Positions 8,252 to 15,165 of a DNA stretch of 19,885 bases are shown in pieces. The stretch comes from Ignavibacteriales bacterium (GTDB lineage Bacteria; Bacteroidota; Ignavibacteria; Ignavibacteriales; Ignavibacteriaceae). The stretch's first letter is position 1; each line of letters opens with the position of its first letter. The notes under the pieces are model-generated. The model had not been told where the DNA came from, made no database searches, and worked only from the letters and a program-made list of their open reading frames with translations. Both the position numbers and the translations under genes were made by a program. The stretch spans positions 1-19,885 of the forward strand of contig JADJIH010000013.1 of NCBI GenBank assembly GCA_016707115.1, written 5' to 3'.

Positions 8252-8707
8252 ATGATAACGAATAATATTAAAACTCAGTCCGTTGGTATACTATTGGTTC
8301 TAATAATCCTGACTATTATGAACACACAGGTTACCGCTCAACAGATGCATGAAAATATGCATAATAATATGAATCAAATGATGCAAAATAATATGATGCA
8401 GATGCAACAAATGATGGATCATATGAATCAAATGTCAACACAGATGAATAGTATGACAAACCAAATGAAAAATATGGAACAAATGCAGCACTCAAAAGAC
8501 ATGATGAATTTTATGGATAATATGAATGAGATGTCTGGTCAAATGGATAAAATGTTAAATCAGATGAATGATATGATGAAAAATCAGGAGATGATGAAAA
8601 GCGATAAGATGCAAAGTCATATGAAAGAGATGATGGACAATATGGATGGGATGATGAATAACTATGATGAAATGATGAAACAATTACAACAAGGGAATTC
8701 AAAGTGA
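8252..8707 (+). CDS. Extremely methionine-rich exported protein
   Basis: A 151-residue protein with a Sec signal (about residues 1-29, ending VTA). The rest, 122 residues, has 38 methionines by my count (31%), with Asn, Gln, Asp, Lys and a few His but no Cys. The methionines recur every two to four residues as singles and MM pairs, which would line one or two faces of a long helix. HENMH, MDHM and SHM resemble Met/His motifs of SilE-type silver and copper scavengers, but length and layout differ and I do not recognise the family. Thioether-rich surfaces favour soft Cu(I) or Ag(I). AAGGGA precedes the ATG. The stop overlaps the GTG start of the barrel gene. Confidence 0.85.
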   Translation: MITNNIKTQSVGILLVLIILTIMNTQVTAQQMHENMHNNMNQMMQNNMMQMQQMMDHMNQMSTQMNSMTNQMKNMEQMQHSKDMMNFMDNMNEMSGQMDKMLNQMNDMMKNQEMMKSDKMQSHMKEMMDNMDGMMNNYDEMMKQLQQGNSK

Positions 8708-9576
8708 GTTTTGCAATTAAAATAAGGCGTTGCAAAATGCTATCCGTCAGTATTTTCTCTCCCGTTATATTTCTTATTGCAATCTGTGCAGTTTCAAATA
8801 CTACAGCACAAGATAGGTTTTCCATCAATACTTCTCTTGCTGCTGTTGGAGGTAATTTGTCAGATAGTTCCTACAGCATGGCATATTACCTGTACGGGGG
8901 TCTTCGATATCAGGCTCAGGACTATTACCTGAGCCTAAGTCTACCTCTGGTATTCAATTCATCGGGTTCATTTACACAGCTTGGAGGAATGTACATTCCA
9001 AATGGTAATGGAAATGATAGTAGCGGGAGTATGCATGGCTCTGGTAGTCAAGGTTCTATGATGAACGGGGGTATGGGAATATCAAACTTAAATGCAGGCA
9101 TTGGAGATATGTATGTTTATGGCAGTTATAATTTAATTAAAGAAACAAATACGCTTCCGGCCTTTTCAACTGACGGATTTGTAAAGTTTCCAACTGCTTC
9201 TCCCTCTTTAAATATCGGAACCGGTAAATTTGATTTTAATTTAGCTGTGAGTGCAAGAAAATTTATCGGCACTTTTTCATTCTATGTTCAAACGGGATAT
9301 TTATTTTTAGGCAACTCTTCAGAAGCTAATATTGAAAATCCAATAACATTTAGTGTCGGCATTGGTAACAATTTTGGCGGAGGCAATCATCTTTTGCTTA
9401 TTGAGTATGATTCGTATTCAACTGTGGTAACCGGATTCGCTTCACCAAAACAATTGTCACTCGGTTACGCATATTTAATCAGTTCCAAATTAGGTTATAC
9501 GATGATCGGATCGGTTGGATTGAACAATTCAACTTCAGACTTTACAGTTTCAGCAGGATTTAATTTTACTTTATAA
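8704..9576 (+). CDS. Outer-membrane beta-barrel protein with Met/Gly/Ser loop
   Basis: A 290-residue protein starting at GTG, overlapping the previous stop by four bases. AAGGGA at 8691-8696 lies seven bases upstream, whereas an in-frame ATG at 8737 has no ribosome site. The signal peptide (from M12, ending TTAQ) is followed by alternating hydrophobic and polar strands and ends in SAGFNFTL, a typical aromatic barrel terminus. It resembles transporter-like barrels of the MetA-pathway (phenol degradation) type in general style. A loop at about residues 108-128 carries SMHGSGSQGSMMNGGMG, suited to Cu/Ag binding. Overlap with the Met-rich gene suggests the two are made together, perhaps as carrier and outer-membrane partner (inference). 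Confidence 0.8.
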   Translation: MSFAIKIRRCKMLSVSIFSPVIFLIAICAVSNTTAQDRFSINTSLAAVGGNLSDSSYSMAYYLYGGLRYQAQDYYLSLSLPLVFNSSGSFTQLGGMYIPNGNGNDSSGSMHGSGSQGSMMNGGMGISNLNAGIGDMYVYGSYNLIKETNTLPAFSTDGFVKFPTASPSLNIGTGKFDFNLAVSARKFIGTFSFYVQTGYLFLGNSSEANIENPITFSVGIGNNFGGGNHLLLIEYDSYSTVVTGFASPKQLSLGYAYLISSKLGYTMIGSVGLNNSTSDFTVSAGFNFTL

Positions 9577-9591
9577 AAAATAGTTAGGATT

Positions 9592-9690
9592 ATGGAAATA
9601 CTTGTTGGTATAGGTTTCATTGGTGTTATTGCTTTCTTTGGCTTTAGAAAATTTAAGAGAGCAAGCAAGGGGAAGGATTGCTGTAAGTAG
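9592..9690 (+). CDS. 32-residue membrane peptide with Cys-Cys tail (FeoB-associated-like)
   Basis: A short frame with ATG at 9592 and TAG at 9688-9690. It encodes one hydrophobic segment (residues 3-18), a basic stretch RKFKRASKGK and the ending DCCK. This is the plan of FeoB-associated Cys-rich membrane peptides, which have one helix and a C-terminal CC or CxxCC. No FeoB gene is present here. AGGA lies only three bases from the start, a tight spacing. It fits the gap between the barrel and cytochrome genes on the same strand. The Cys pair could take metal at the inner-membrane face. Confidence 0.55.
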   Translation: MEILVGIGFIGVIAFFGFRKFKRASKGKDCCK

Positions 9691-9731
9691 TTCACAAAAA
9701 ATAAATTATTAATAATTTTAAAGAGGATTGA

Positions 9732-10316
9732 ATGAAAATCTTATTAAGTGTGGGACTGACATTAATTGCTTTGCTTGTACTGTGTCTAATTTTTATTTAC
9801 AGTGGTTGGTATAATGTAAGTGCAAATGAACAGGAAAATGGGATAATGAAATGGGTTTTAAATACCACAAAGGATAGATCAATTGAATCCCGCTTAAAAG
9901 GTATTACTGTTCCTGACTTAAATAATTTATCAATGATAAATGAAGGCTTTAAACATTACAATGAAATGTGCGTGAGCTGTCATGGTGCACCAGGGTTAGA
10001 AGAAACTGAAGTGTCGGTAGGATTAAATCCAACCGCACCTTATTTAGTTAAAGTAGCAAAAGAAATTGATCCCAAGGAATTATTCTGGATTACAAAAAAC
10101 GGAATAAAAATGACAGGAATGCCTGCCTGGGGTAAAACCCACTCAGATGAAAAAATCTGGGATATAGTAGCATTTGTGAAAAAGCTTCCGGATATGACAT
10201 TTGAAGAATATCAAAAAATGGAAAGTCCATCAGGAACTATGGAAGATGATGAAAAACATCCGGATGAAAATGAGCCGCAAACGCATTCACATTCTGTGGA
10301 AGAGCACCATCATTGA
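9732..10316 (+). CDS. Membrane-anchored monohaem cytochrome c with His-rich tail
   Basis: A 194-residue protein with an N-terminal transmembrane anchor (about residues 3-24) and a periplasmic class I cytochrome c domain. The haem site is C80-V-S-C-H84 followed by GAPG, and the distal ligand is probably the Met in GMPAWG. The segment before the haem (YNVSANEQ, KWVLNTT, IESRLKGI, VPDL) is typical of short cytochromes seen in Bacteroidota metal and respiratory clusters. The C-terminal tail is acidic and His-rich, ending HSHSVEEHHH, and could bind Cu or Zn. AGAGGA lies four bases before the ATG. It may carry electrons to or from the multicopper oxidase downstream, but nothing in the sequence proves this. 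Confidence 0.9.
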   Translation: MKILLSVGLTLIALLVLCLIFIYSGWYNVSANEQENGIMKWVLNTTKDRSIESRLKGITVPDLNNLSMINEGFKHYNEMCVSCHGAPGLEETEVSVGLNPTAPYLVKVAKEIDPKELFWITKNGIKMTGMPAWGKTHSDEKIWDIVAFVKKLPDMTFEEYQKMESPSGTMEDDEKHPDENEPQTHSHSVEEHHH

Positions 10317-10356
10317 ATTACTATGAGAATTCTGTAAAAGATTTCCAATTAAATGT

Positions 10357-10372
10357 AATACTTAGAAGTATT
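10357..10372. promoter_or_regulatory. 16-bp dyad upstream of copB, candidate operator
   Basis: AATACTT (10357-10363) and AAGTATT (10366-10372) form a perfect inverted repeat with a two-base centre. It sits in the 94-base gap before copB, one of the wider gaps of the cluster. The shape suits a dimeric metal-responsive repressor or activator, but no regulator gene is present to match it. Confidence 0.35.
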
Positions 10373-10410
10373 GTAAAAATTATTTTAGTTACGAAAAATT
10401 TTAATTACTA

Positions 10411-12522
10411 ATGCAAGAGTTTAATATGGAAAATGAACATCAACATAATAATCATAATGCCAGCAATATGGAGCATAAGAATCATTCAAAAATGGACCAT
10501 TCTAAACATAATGATCAAAGTTTGCCTGAGAAGATGAACCACAAAAAGGATGAGCACAGCGGACATAGCCGTTCTGAGCATGAGGGACATACGATTGAAG
10601 GTTTCAAGAAGCGGTTCTGGATTTCAATTATTATTACAATCCCGATTCTTATTCTTTCACCTATGATTCAGCATTTTATCGGACTTAAAGAAGCACTTCG
10701 TTTTAATGGTGATATCTATGCTTTGTTTGTGCTTTCATCTTTCGTCTTTTTCTACGGCGGCTATCCATTTTTAAAAGGTCTGATTGATGAATTAAAAAAC
10801 AAGCAGCCTGGAATGATGACTTTGATTGCACTTGCAATCTCTGTTGCTTATTTCTACAGCAGTGCAACTGTATTAGGCGTTAAAGGAGAAGATTTTTTTT
10901 GGGAGCTGGCAACTCTTATTGATATTATGCTTCTTGGTCACTGGATTGAAATGAAATCAGTAATGGGTGCTTCAAAAGCGCTTGAAGAACTTGCCAAACT
11001 GATGCCGGACGAAGCTCACAAAATTAATGATGACGGAAATGTTGTGGAAGTTAAAGTATCTGAATTAAATCATAAAAATAAATTATTAATCAAACCCGGA
11101 GAGAAAATTCCTGCTGATGGAAAAATTTATGAAGGAAAGACATCAATTAATGAGGCAATGATTACAGGTGAATCAAAACCTGTTTCAAAAGGTGAAGGTG
11201 ATGATGTTATCGGCGGATCAATAAACGGCGAAGGTTCAATAAAAATAGAAGTAGAGAAAATAGGTGACGAAACCTTTCTATCGCAGATCGTAAAGTTGGT
11301 TAAGGAAGCACAGGAAAGTAAATCCAAAACTCAGAACCTTGCTAACAGAGCAGCTTTCTGGTTAACTATTATTGCTATTACAGCCGGAACATTAACAATG
11401 TTTGTATGGCTTATGTTTACCGGACAAAATTTCAACTTTGCATTAGCCAGAACTGTAACTGTAATGGTAATTGCTTGTCCGCATGCTCTCGGTCTGGCAG
11501 TTCCTCTTGTTGTAGCAGTATCTACTGCACTTTCTGCAAAGAATGGTTTGCTTATAAGAAACAGAAACGCATTCGAGCAGGCAAGAAATATTCAGGCAAT
11601 TATTTTTGATAAGACTGGCACTTTAACTAAAGGTGAATTCGGTGTGACTGAAACAATATCTTTCAATAACGAATATGATGAAAAAGAAATATTAAAGTAT
11701 GCAGCTTCACTTGAATCTGAATCTGAGCATCCAATCGCTCAAGGAATAGTTAAATCATCCAATGATAAATATGAATTAAAAGATTTTAATTCCATTCCTG
11801 GCAAAGGTGCGGAAGGTAAAGTGAATGGAAAAGATGTTAAGGTTGTTAGTCCGGGATATCTTGAAGAAAATAAAATTGAAATTGAACAAAAAGAAAAGAT
11901 TGAACAATTATCCAGACAGGGTAAAACAGTTGTATTTCTTTTGGTTGATAATAAATTGACCGGTGCAATCACTTTAGCTGATATCATAAGGGAAGAATCG
12001 AAAGAAGCGATAAAGCAGCTTAAAGAGGTAGGTATAAAACCAATGATGCTTACCGGAGATAACAAACAGGTTGCAAAATGGGTTGCTGATGAACTTGGAC
12101 TTGATGAATATTTTGCTGAAGTACTACCAGATAAAAAAGCCGAGAAGATAAAAGAAGTGCAAAGCCGTGGATTAACTGTTGCAATGATAGGCGACGGCGT
12201 TAACGATGCACCCGCACTTGCACAAGCTGATATTGGTATTGCTATCGGTGCTGGAACTGATGTCGCTGTTGAATCTGCTGATATTATTCTTGTAAAGAAT
12301 AACCCCAAGGATGTGATTTCATTAATAAAATTTTCACGTGCCACCTATAAAAAAATGATTCAGAATTTGATTTGGGCAACTGGTTACAATGTTATTGCTA
12401 TTCCTCTTGCTGCAGGTGTTTTGTATTCTGAAGGAATAATTTTAAGTCCAGCACTTGGTGCTGTTCTGATGTCTCTTAGTACAATTATTGTCGCTATAAA
12501 TGCTAAATTGTTGAAAGTATAA
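10411..12522 (+). CDS. copB: CopB-type P1B-3 copper/silver-transporting ATPase
   Basis: ATP-driven inner-membrane exporter, 703 residues. In place of an HMA domain the N-terminus has a Met/His-rich stretch with about 12 histidines in residues 1-62. The membrane metal motif is C356-P-H358, the signature of the P1B-3 (CopB) subgroup rather than the CPC of CopA. Also present are TGES (actuator), D400-K-T-G-T (phosphorylation site), an SEHPIA region with the His-Pro of the nucleotide domain, MLTGDN and GDGVNDAP. The last helices have GYN and MSLST, as in copper ATPases. The ATG at 10411 lacks a ribosome site; the ATG at 10426 has AAGAG six bases upstream and may be the real start. Confidence 0.95.
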   Translation: MQEFNMENEHQHNNHNASNMEHKNHSKMDHSKHNDQSLPEKMNHKKDEHSGHSRSEHEGHTIEGFKKRFWISIIITIPILILSPMIQHFIGLKEALRFNGDIYALFVLSSFVFFYGGYPFLKGLIDELKNKQPGMMTLIALAISVAYFYSSATVLGVKGEDFFWELATLIDIMLLGHWIEMKSVMGASKALEELAKLMPDEAHKINDDGNVVEVKVSELNHKNKLLIKPGEKIPADGKIYEGKTSINEAMITGESKPVSKGEGDDVIGGSINGEGSIKIEVEKIGDETFLSQIVKLVKEAQESKSKTQNLANRAAFWLTIIAITAGTLTMFVWLMFTGQNFNFALARTVTVMVIACPHALGLAVPLVVAVSTALSAKNGLLIRNRNAFEQARNIQAIIFDKTGTLTKGEFGVTETISFNNEYDEKEILKYAASLESESEHPIAQGIVKSSNDKYELKDFNSIPGKGAEGKVNGKDVKVVSPGYLEENKIEIEQKEKIEQLSRQGKTVVFLLVDNKLTGAITLADIIREESKEAIKQLKEVGIKPMMLTGDNKQVAKWVADELGLDEYFAEVLPDKKAEKIKEVQSRGLTVAMIGDGVNDAPALAQADIGIAIGAGTDVAVESADIILVKNNPKDVISLIKFSRATYKKMIQNLIWATGYNVIAIPLAAGVLYSEGIILSPALGAVLMSLSTIIVAINAKLLKV

Positions 12523-12551
12523 ATCAATCATAAAACAAAAGAAGTAACAAA

Positions 12552-12914
12552 ATGTACAAACAACTCATATTGATTCTATCAATCCTAACAATCTTCGGTG
12601 CCTCAGTTTTAGCGCAGGATAAGCCTGAAACTGAGGTTAAAGAAAAGAAAGAATGTTCTCATAAGTGTTGTGGGACTAAAGATGCACACAGTGAAGTAAA
12701 TCTGGAGAAGAGCAGCGAAAGTGCGTCCTTACAGATTTGGAATAAAGTATGTCCAGTTAAAGGAGAAGAAATAGACGTTGATGCACCCACGGTTGAATAT
12801 AATGGTAAAGTAATTGGCTTCTGCTGTCCGGGATGTGATACGAAATTCCAGAAGGATCCCGAAAAATATTTGAAGAATCTGAATGAAAATGGTTCAAAGT
12901 TTATAGCTAGCTAA
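12552..12914 (+). CDS. Exported YHS-like metal-binding protein
   Basis: A 120-residue protein with a Sec signal ending LAQ (about residue 22). A Lys-rich N-terminal segment has C35, C39 and C40. The C-terminal YHS-type domain holds VCPVKGE (C67) and IGFCCPGCDTKF (C91, C92, C95). YHS domains occur in copper and mercury proteins, where these cysteines can take Cu(I). About 18 of the first 40 residues equal those of the protein at 7801, and even the leader before the ATG is alike (AAGAAGTAACAAA against AAGGAGTAACACA), so the two genes share an N-terminal module. It follows copB by 29 bases and is probably in its transcript. Confidence 0.85.
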   Translation: MYKQLILILSILTIFGASVLAQDKPETEVKEKKECSHKCCGTKDAHSEVNLEKSSESASLQIWNKVCPVKGEEIDVDAPTVEYNGKVIGFCCPGCDTKFQKDPEKYLKNLNENGSKFIAS

Positions 12915-12939
12915 TAAAATAAAAATTGGGATTTAAAAA

Positions 12940-12973
12940 TTTGAGTACCAATTAGTTTAATAGACAATATTTG
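12940..12973 (+). promoter_or_regulatory. Possible Bacteroidota-type promoter before the multicopper oxidase
   Basis: TTTG at 12940-12943 and AATATTTG at 12966-12973 resemble the -33 TTTG and -7 TAnnTTTG boxes of Bacteroidota, with one mismatch and a slightly long 22-base spacer. They lie in the 91-base gap upstream of the oxidase gene. Confidence 0.25.
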
Positions 12974-13005
12974 CACAAATTAAATACAAAAATAAATGGT
13001 AATAA

Positions 13006-14715
13006 ATGAAGCGAAGAGATTTTATAATTAAATCAGCATTAGCTGGTGCAGCATTTTCAACATATCAACTATTTCCTTTTGGAGGAGTAAGAAAGGTAAA
13101 CGGAGTTGGAAATCCTTTGCGTTTTCCTCCTGAACTGCAACAAGGTGAATCATTAATATTTAATGCTTCGAATGTGGAAGTATGGCCGGGTACTACGACT
13201 CAAGTGTTATCACTAAATAATTCGTATCCCTGTCCAACAATTAGAGTGCAGAAAGGTCAAAACTTTTCTGTTCTTTTTAAAAACCAATTTACCGAAGAAG
13301 CTACTATTCATTGGCACGGTTTGCTCGTACCGGAGTTGATGGATGGGCAGCCAAAGGATGCAGTTCTTCCTGGTAACAGTTACACTTACACATTTCCGAT
13401 TTTTCAAAAAGCGGGCACATATTTTTATCATTCGCATGCTCATCACTTAACAGCAAAGCATGTTTATAAAGGTTATGCAGGATTTTTTATTGTTGAAGAT
13501 GATAATGAACTGCAGTACGGACTGCCGACAAGTAATTATGATATCCCATTATTAATTCAGGATAGACATTCAGCTTACCAGCCACAGTTCACTTACGCGC
13601 CAACAATGATGGACAGAATGACTGGATATCTCGGTGATGTTCCTCTCGTTAACGGAACACCAGAGGCGTATTTTGAAGTTCAAAAAACACTTTACAGATT
13701 CAGATTATTGAACGGATCGAATGCAAGAATTTATAAGATTGCTTTCTCTGATAATTCACCTTTTTGGGTAATTTCTACAGACGGCGGATTAAAAGACGAA
13801 CCTAGTCAAATGAACAATCTTTATCTTGCACCAGGTGAACGGGTGGATATCCTGTTTGATTTTTTCCCTTATACGATTGGGAATTCACTAACGCTTCAAT
13901 CACAAACTTTTACCGTAGTTGGAAATCAAGGTTTACAGATGGATTTATTGAGATTTGATGTAGTCGGAAATTTATCTTCAGGTGGAATTGTACCACAAAA
14001 TTTAAGTGCAATCAATTACCATAACATTAATGATATTCAGAGGACGAGAAACTTTGTTCTATCTCAATCAGGAATGGGTTCAGGGATGCACAGGATAAAT
14101 GGTTTAACTTATGATATGAACAGGATTGATGAACAAATTCCTTTTAGTGAGTTGGAAGAATGGAAATTCGTTAACACGACAAATAACTTTCATCCGATGC
14201 ATGTTCATGGTGTAATGTTTCAAGTTTATTCAAGAAATGGAAATACAAATTTGCAGCCAAATGATAAGGGTTGGAAAGATACCGTGCTTGTTAATCCAAA
14301 CGAAACAGTAAGTGTTTTAGTTAAGTGTAATGATTACTCAGGTATTTATCTTCTTCATTGCCATAATCTTGAGCACGAAGATGATGGGATGATGTTGAAC
14401 ATTAAATTTGACTCACCAACTAATATTGAAGAAGAAAATACACAACCGGAAACATTTGAACTTTACCCGAACTATCCGAATCCGTTTAATCCTTCAACTA
14501 ATATTAAATACAGTTTGGATAAACCTTCAAGTTCAGTGAAACTTTCAATATTTAATAATAACGGAGAACTGGTAGAAAACATTTTTGAAGGGACACAATC
14601 TTCAGGTGTTTTTTCAGTTGAGTGGAATGCTGCTAATTATTCAAGTGGAAATTATTTTTGTAGTCTTCTTGTAGATGGGTTATTAAAATCAATTAAATTA
14701 TCCTATATCAAATAA
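13006..14715 (+). CDS. Multicopper oxidase with Tat-like leader and T9SS sorting domain
   Basis: A 569-residue oxidase of the CueO/SufI/CopA class, likely oxidising Cu(I) to less toxic Cu(II). The start MKRRDFIIK (R3, R4) fits a Tat signal, expected for an enzyme folded with copper before export. All four copper motifs are present: H102-W-H104-G; H142-S-H144; H396-P-M-H399-V-H401; and H451-C452-H453-NLE-H457-ED-DG-M462. The type 1 ligands would be H396, C452, H457 and M462. The trinuclear ligands would be H102, H104, H142, H144, H399, H401, H451 and H453. Residues 484-569 are a type A T9SS sorting domain (NYPNPFNPST at 489-498, ending KLSYIK), absent from E. coli CueO. No Shine-Dalgarno precedes the ATG. 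Confidence 0.95.
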   Translation: MKRRDFIIKSALAGAAFSTYQLFPFGGVRKVNGVGNPLRFPPELQQGESLIFNASNVEVWPGTTTQVLSLNNSYPCPTIRVQKGQNFSVLFKNQFTEEATIHWHGLLVPELMDGQPKDAVLPGNSYTYTFPIFQKAGTYFYHSHAHHLTAKHVYKGYAGFFIVEDDNELQYGLPTSNYDIPLLIQDRHSAYQPQFTYAPTMMDRMTGYLGDVPLVNGTPEAYFEVQKTLYRFRLLNGSNARIYKIAFSDNSPFWVISTDGGLKDEPSQMNNLYLAPGERVDILFDFFPYTIGNSLTLQSQTFTVVGNQGLQMDLLRFDVVGNLSSGGIVPQNLSAINYHNINDIQRTRNFVLSQSGMGSGMHRINGLTYDMNRIDEQIPFSELEEWKFVNTTNNFHPMHVHGVMFQVYSRNGNTNLQPNDKGWKDTVLVNPNETVSVLVKCNDYSGIYLLHCHNLEHEDDGMMLNIKFDSPTNIEEENTQPETFELYPNYPNPFNPSTNIKYSLDKPSSSVKLSIFNNNGELVENIFEGTQSSGVFSVEWNAANYSSGNYFCSLLVDGLLKSIKLSYIK

Positions 14716-14923
14716 TCGTTGTGTTTGTTCGACAGTGTTTTTTAATTTTATATTAATATTATAAAATATTAACGTTTAATGGAAGTTCATTTTTCATAAT
14801 GTCCTAGATACCAAACTTAATAAGTATAAAAAATCATAGCATAATACATAGCACCATAATACAATTGAGATTAGGAGAGCCAGATAAAAATCTAATTTTA
14901 ATATATGTAGAAAAGGGATATTT

Positions 14924-14962
14924 AAAACAAAAGGTGCTGCACTTTGAATTAAGTGCAACACC
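14924..14962 (-). terminator. Intrinsic terminator of the minus-strand secreted-protein gene
   Basis: Read on the minus strand, GGTGTTGCACTT (14962-14951) pairs with AAGTGCAGCACC (14944-14933) as a 12-bp stem with one G-U pair and a six-base loop. TTTTGTTTT follows (14932-14924). On the + strand no T run follows and one pair is lost, so it serves the minus strand. It begins 20 bases beyond the TAA at 14983-14985, which supports that stop as the original gene end. Confidence 0.85.
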
Positions 14963-14982
14963 AATAAAATGAGGAAAGAAAA

Positions 14983-15165
14983 TTACTTGAGAAAATTCAT
15001 CTTCATAGTTTGAGTAAAGTTGCCTGATTGCATCTTAGTAAAGTAAATTCCACTCGATACACTTTTACCACGATTATCTAATCCATTCCAGACCACCTCA
15101 TAAGAACCCGGTTCATATAAATTATAATCTATGAGAGTTTTAACAAGATTACCTAAAACATCATA
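14983..15165 (-). pseudogene. Out-of-frame T9SS sorting-domain tail of the upstream secreted protein
   Basis: Sixty codons with no in-frame stop until TAA at 14985-14983. They encode the rest of a type A sorting domain, starting YDVLGNLVKTL, with SYEVVWNGLDNRG and SSGIYFTKM in the middle and ending KMNFLK. This continues exactly where the frame of the gene at 15153-16538 breaks off. A single missing T near 15165 explains the break: IEI-Y-DVLG would be read instead of IEI-MMF-stop. With it restored the protein has about 518 residues. The tail is well conserved, so the break is recent, a sequencing or assembly error, or a reversible shift. Confidence 0.85.

Noticed and set aside
8340..8690. Met-rich stretch as a DNA tandem repeat or CRISPR-like array
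   Set aside because: The ATG-rich DNA has no constant unit length or spacer; the regularity is at the protein level.
11739..12344. 201-residue open frame on the minus strand inside copB
   Set aside because: It is antisense to the conserved ATPase domains, is Ser/Thr-rich as expected of a shadow frame and has no recognisable motif.
14716..14800. Terminator for the multicopper oxidase on the + strand
   Set aside because: A run of six T's is present, but no stem longer than about three pairs precedes it, and the later dyad is purely AT.
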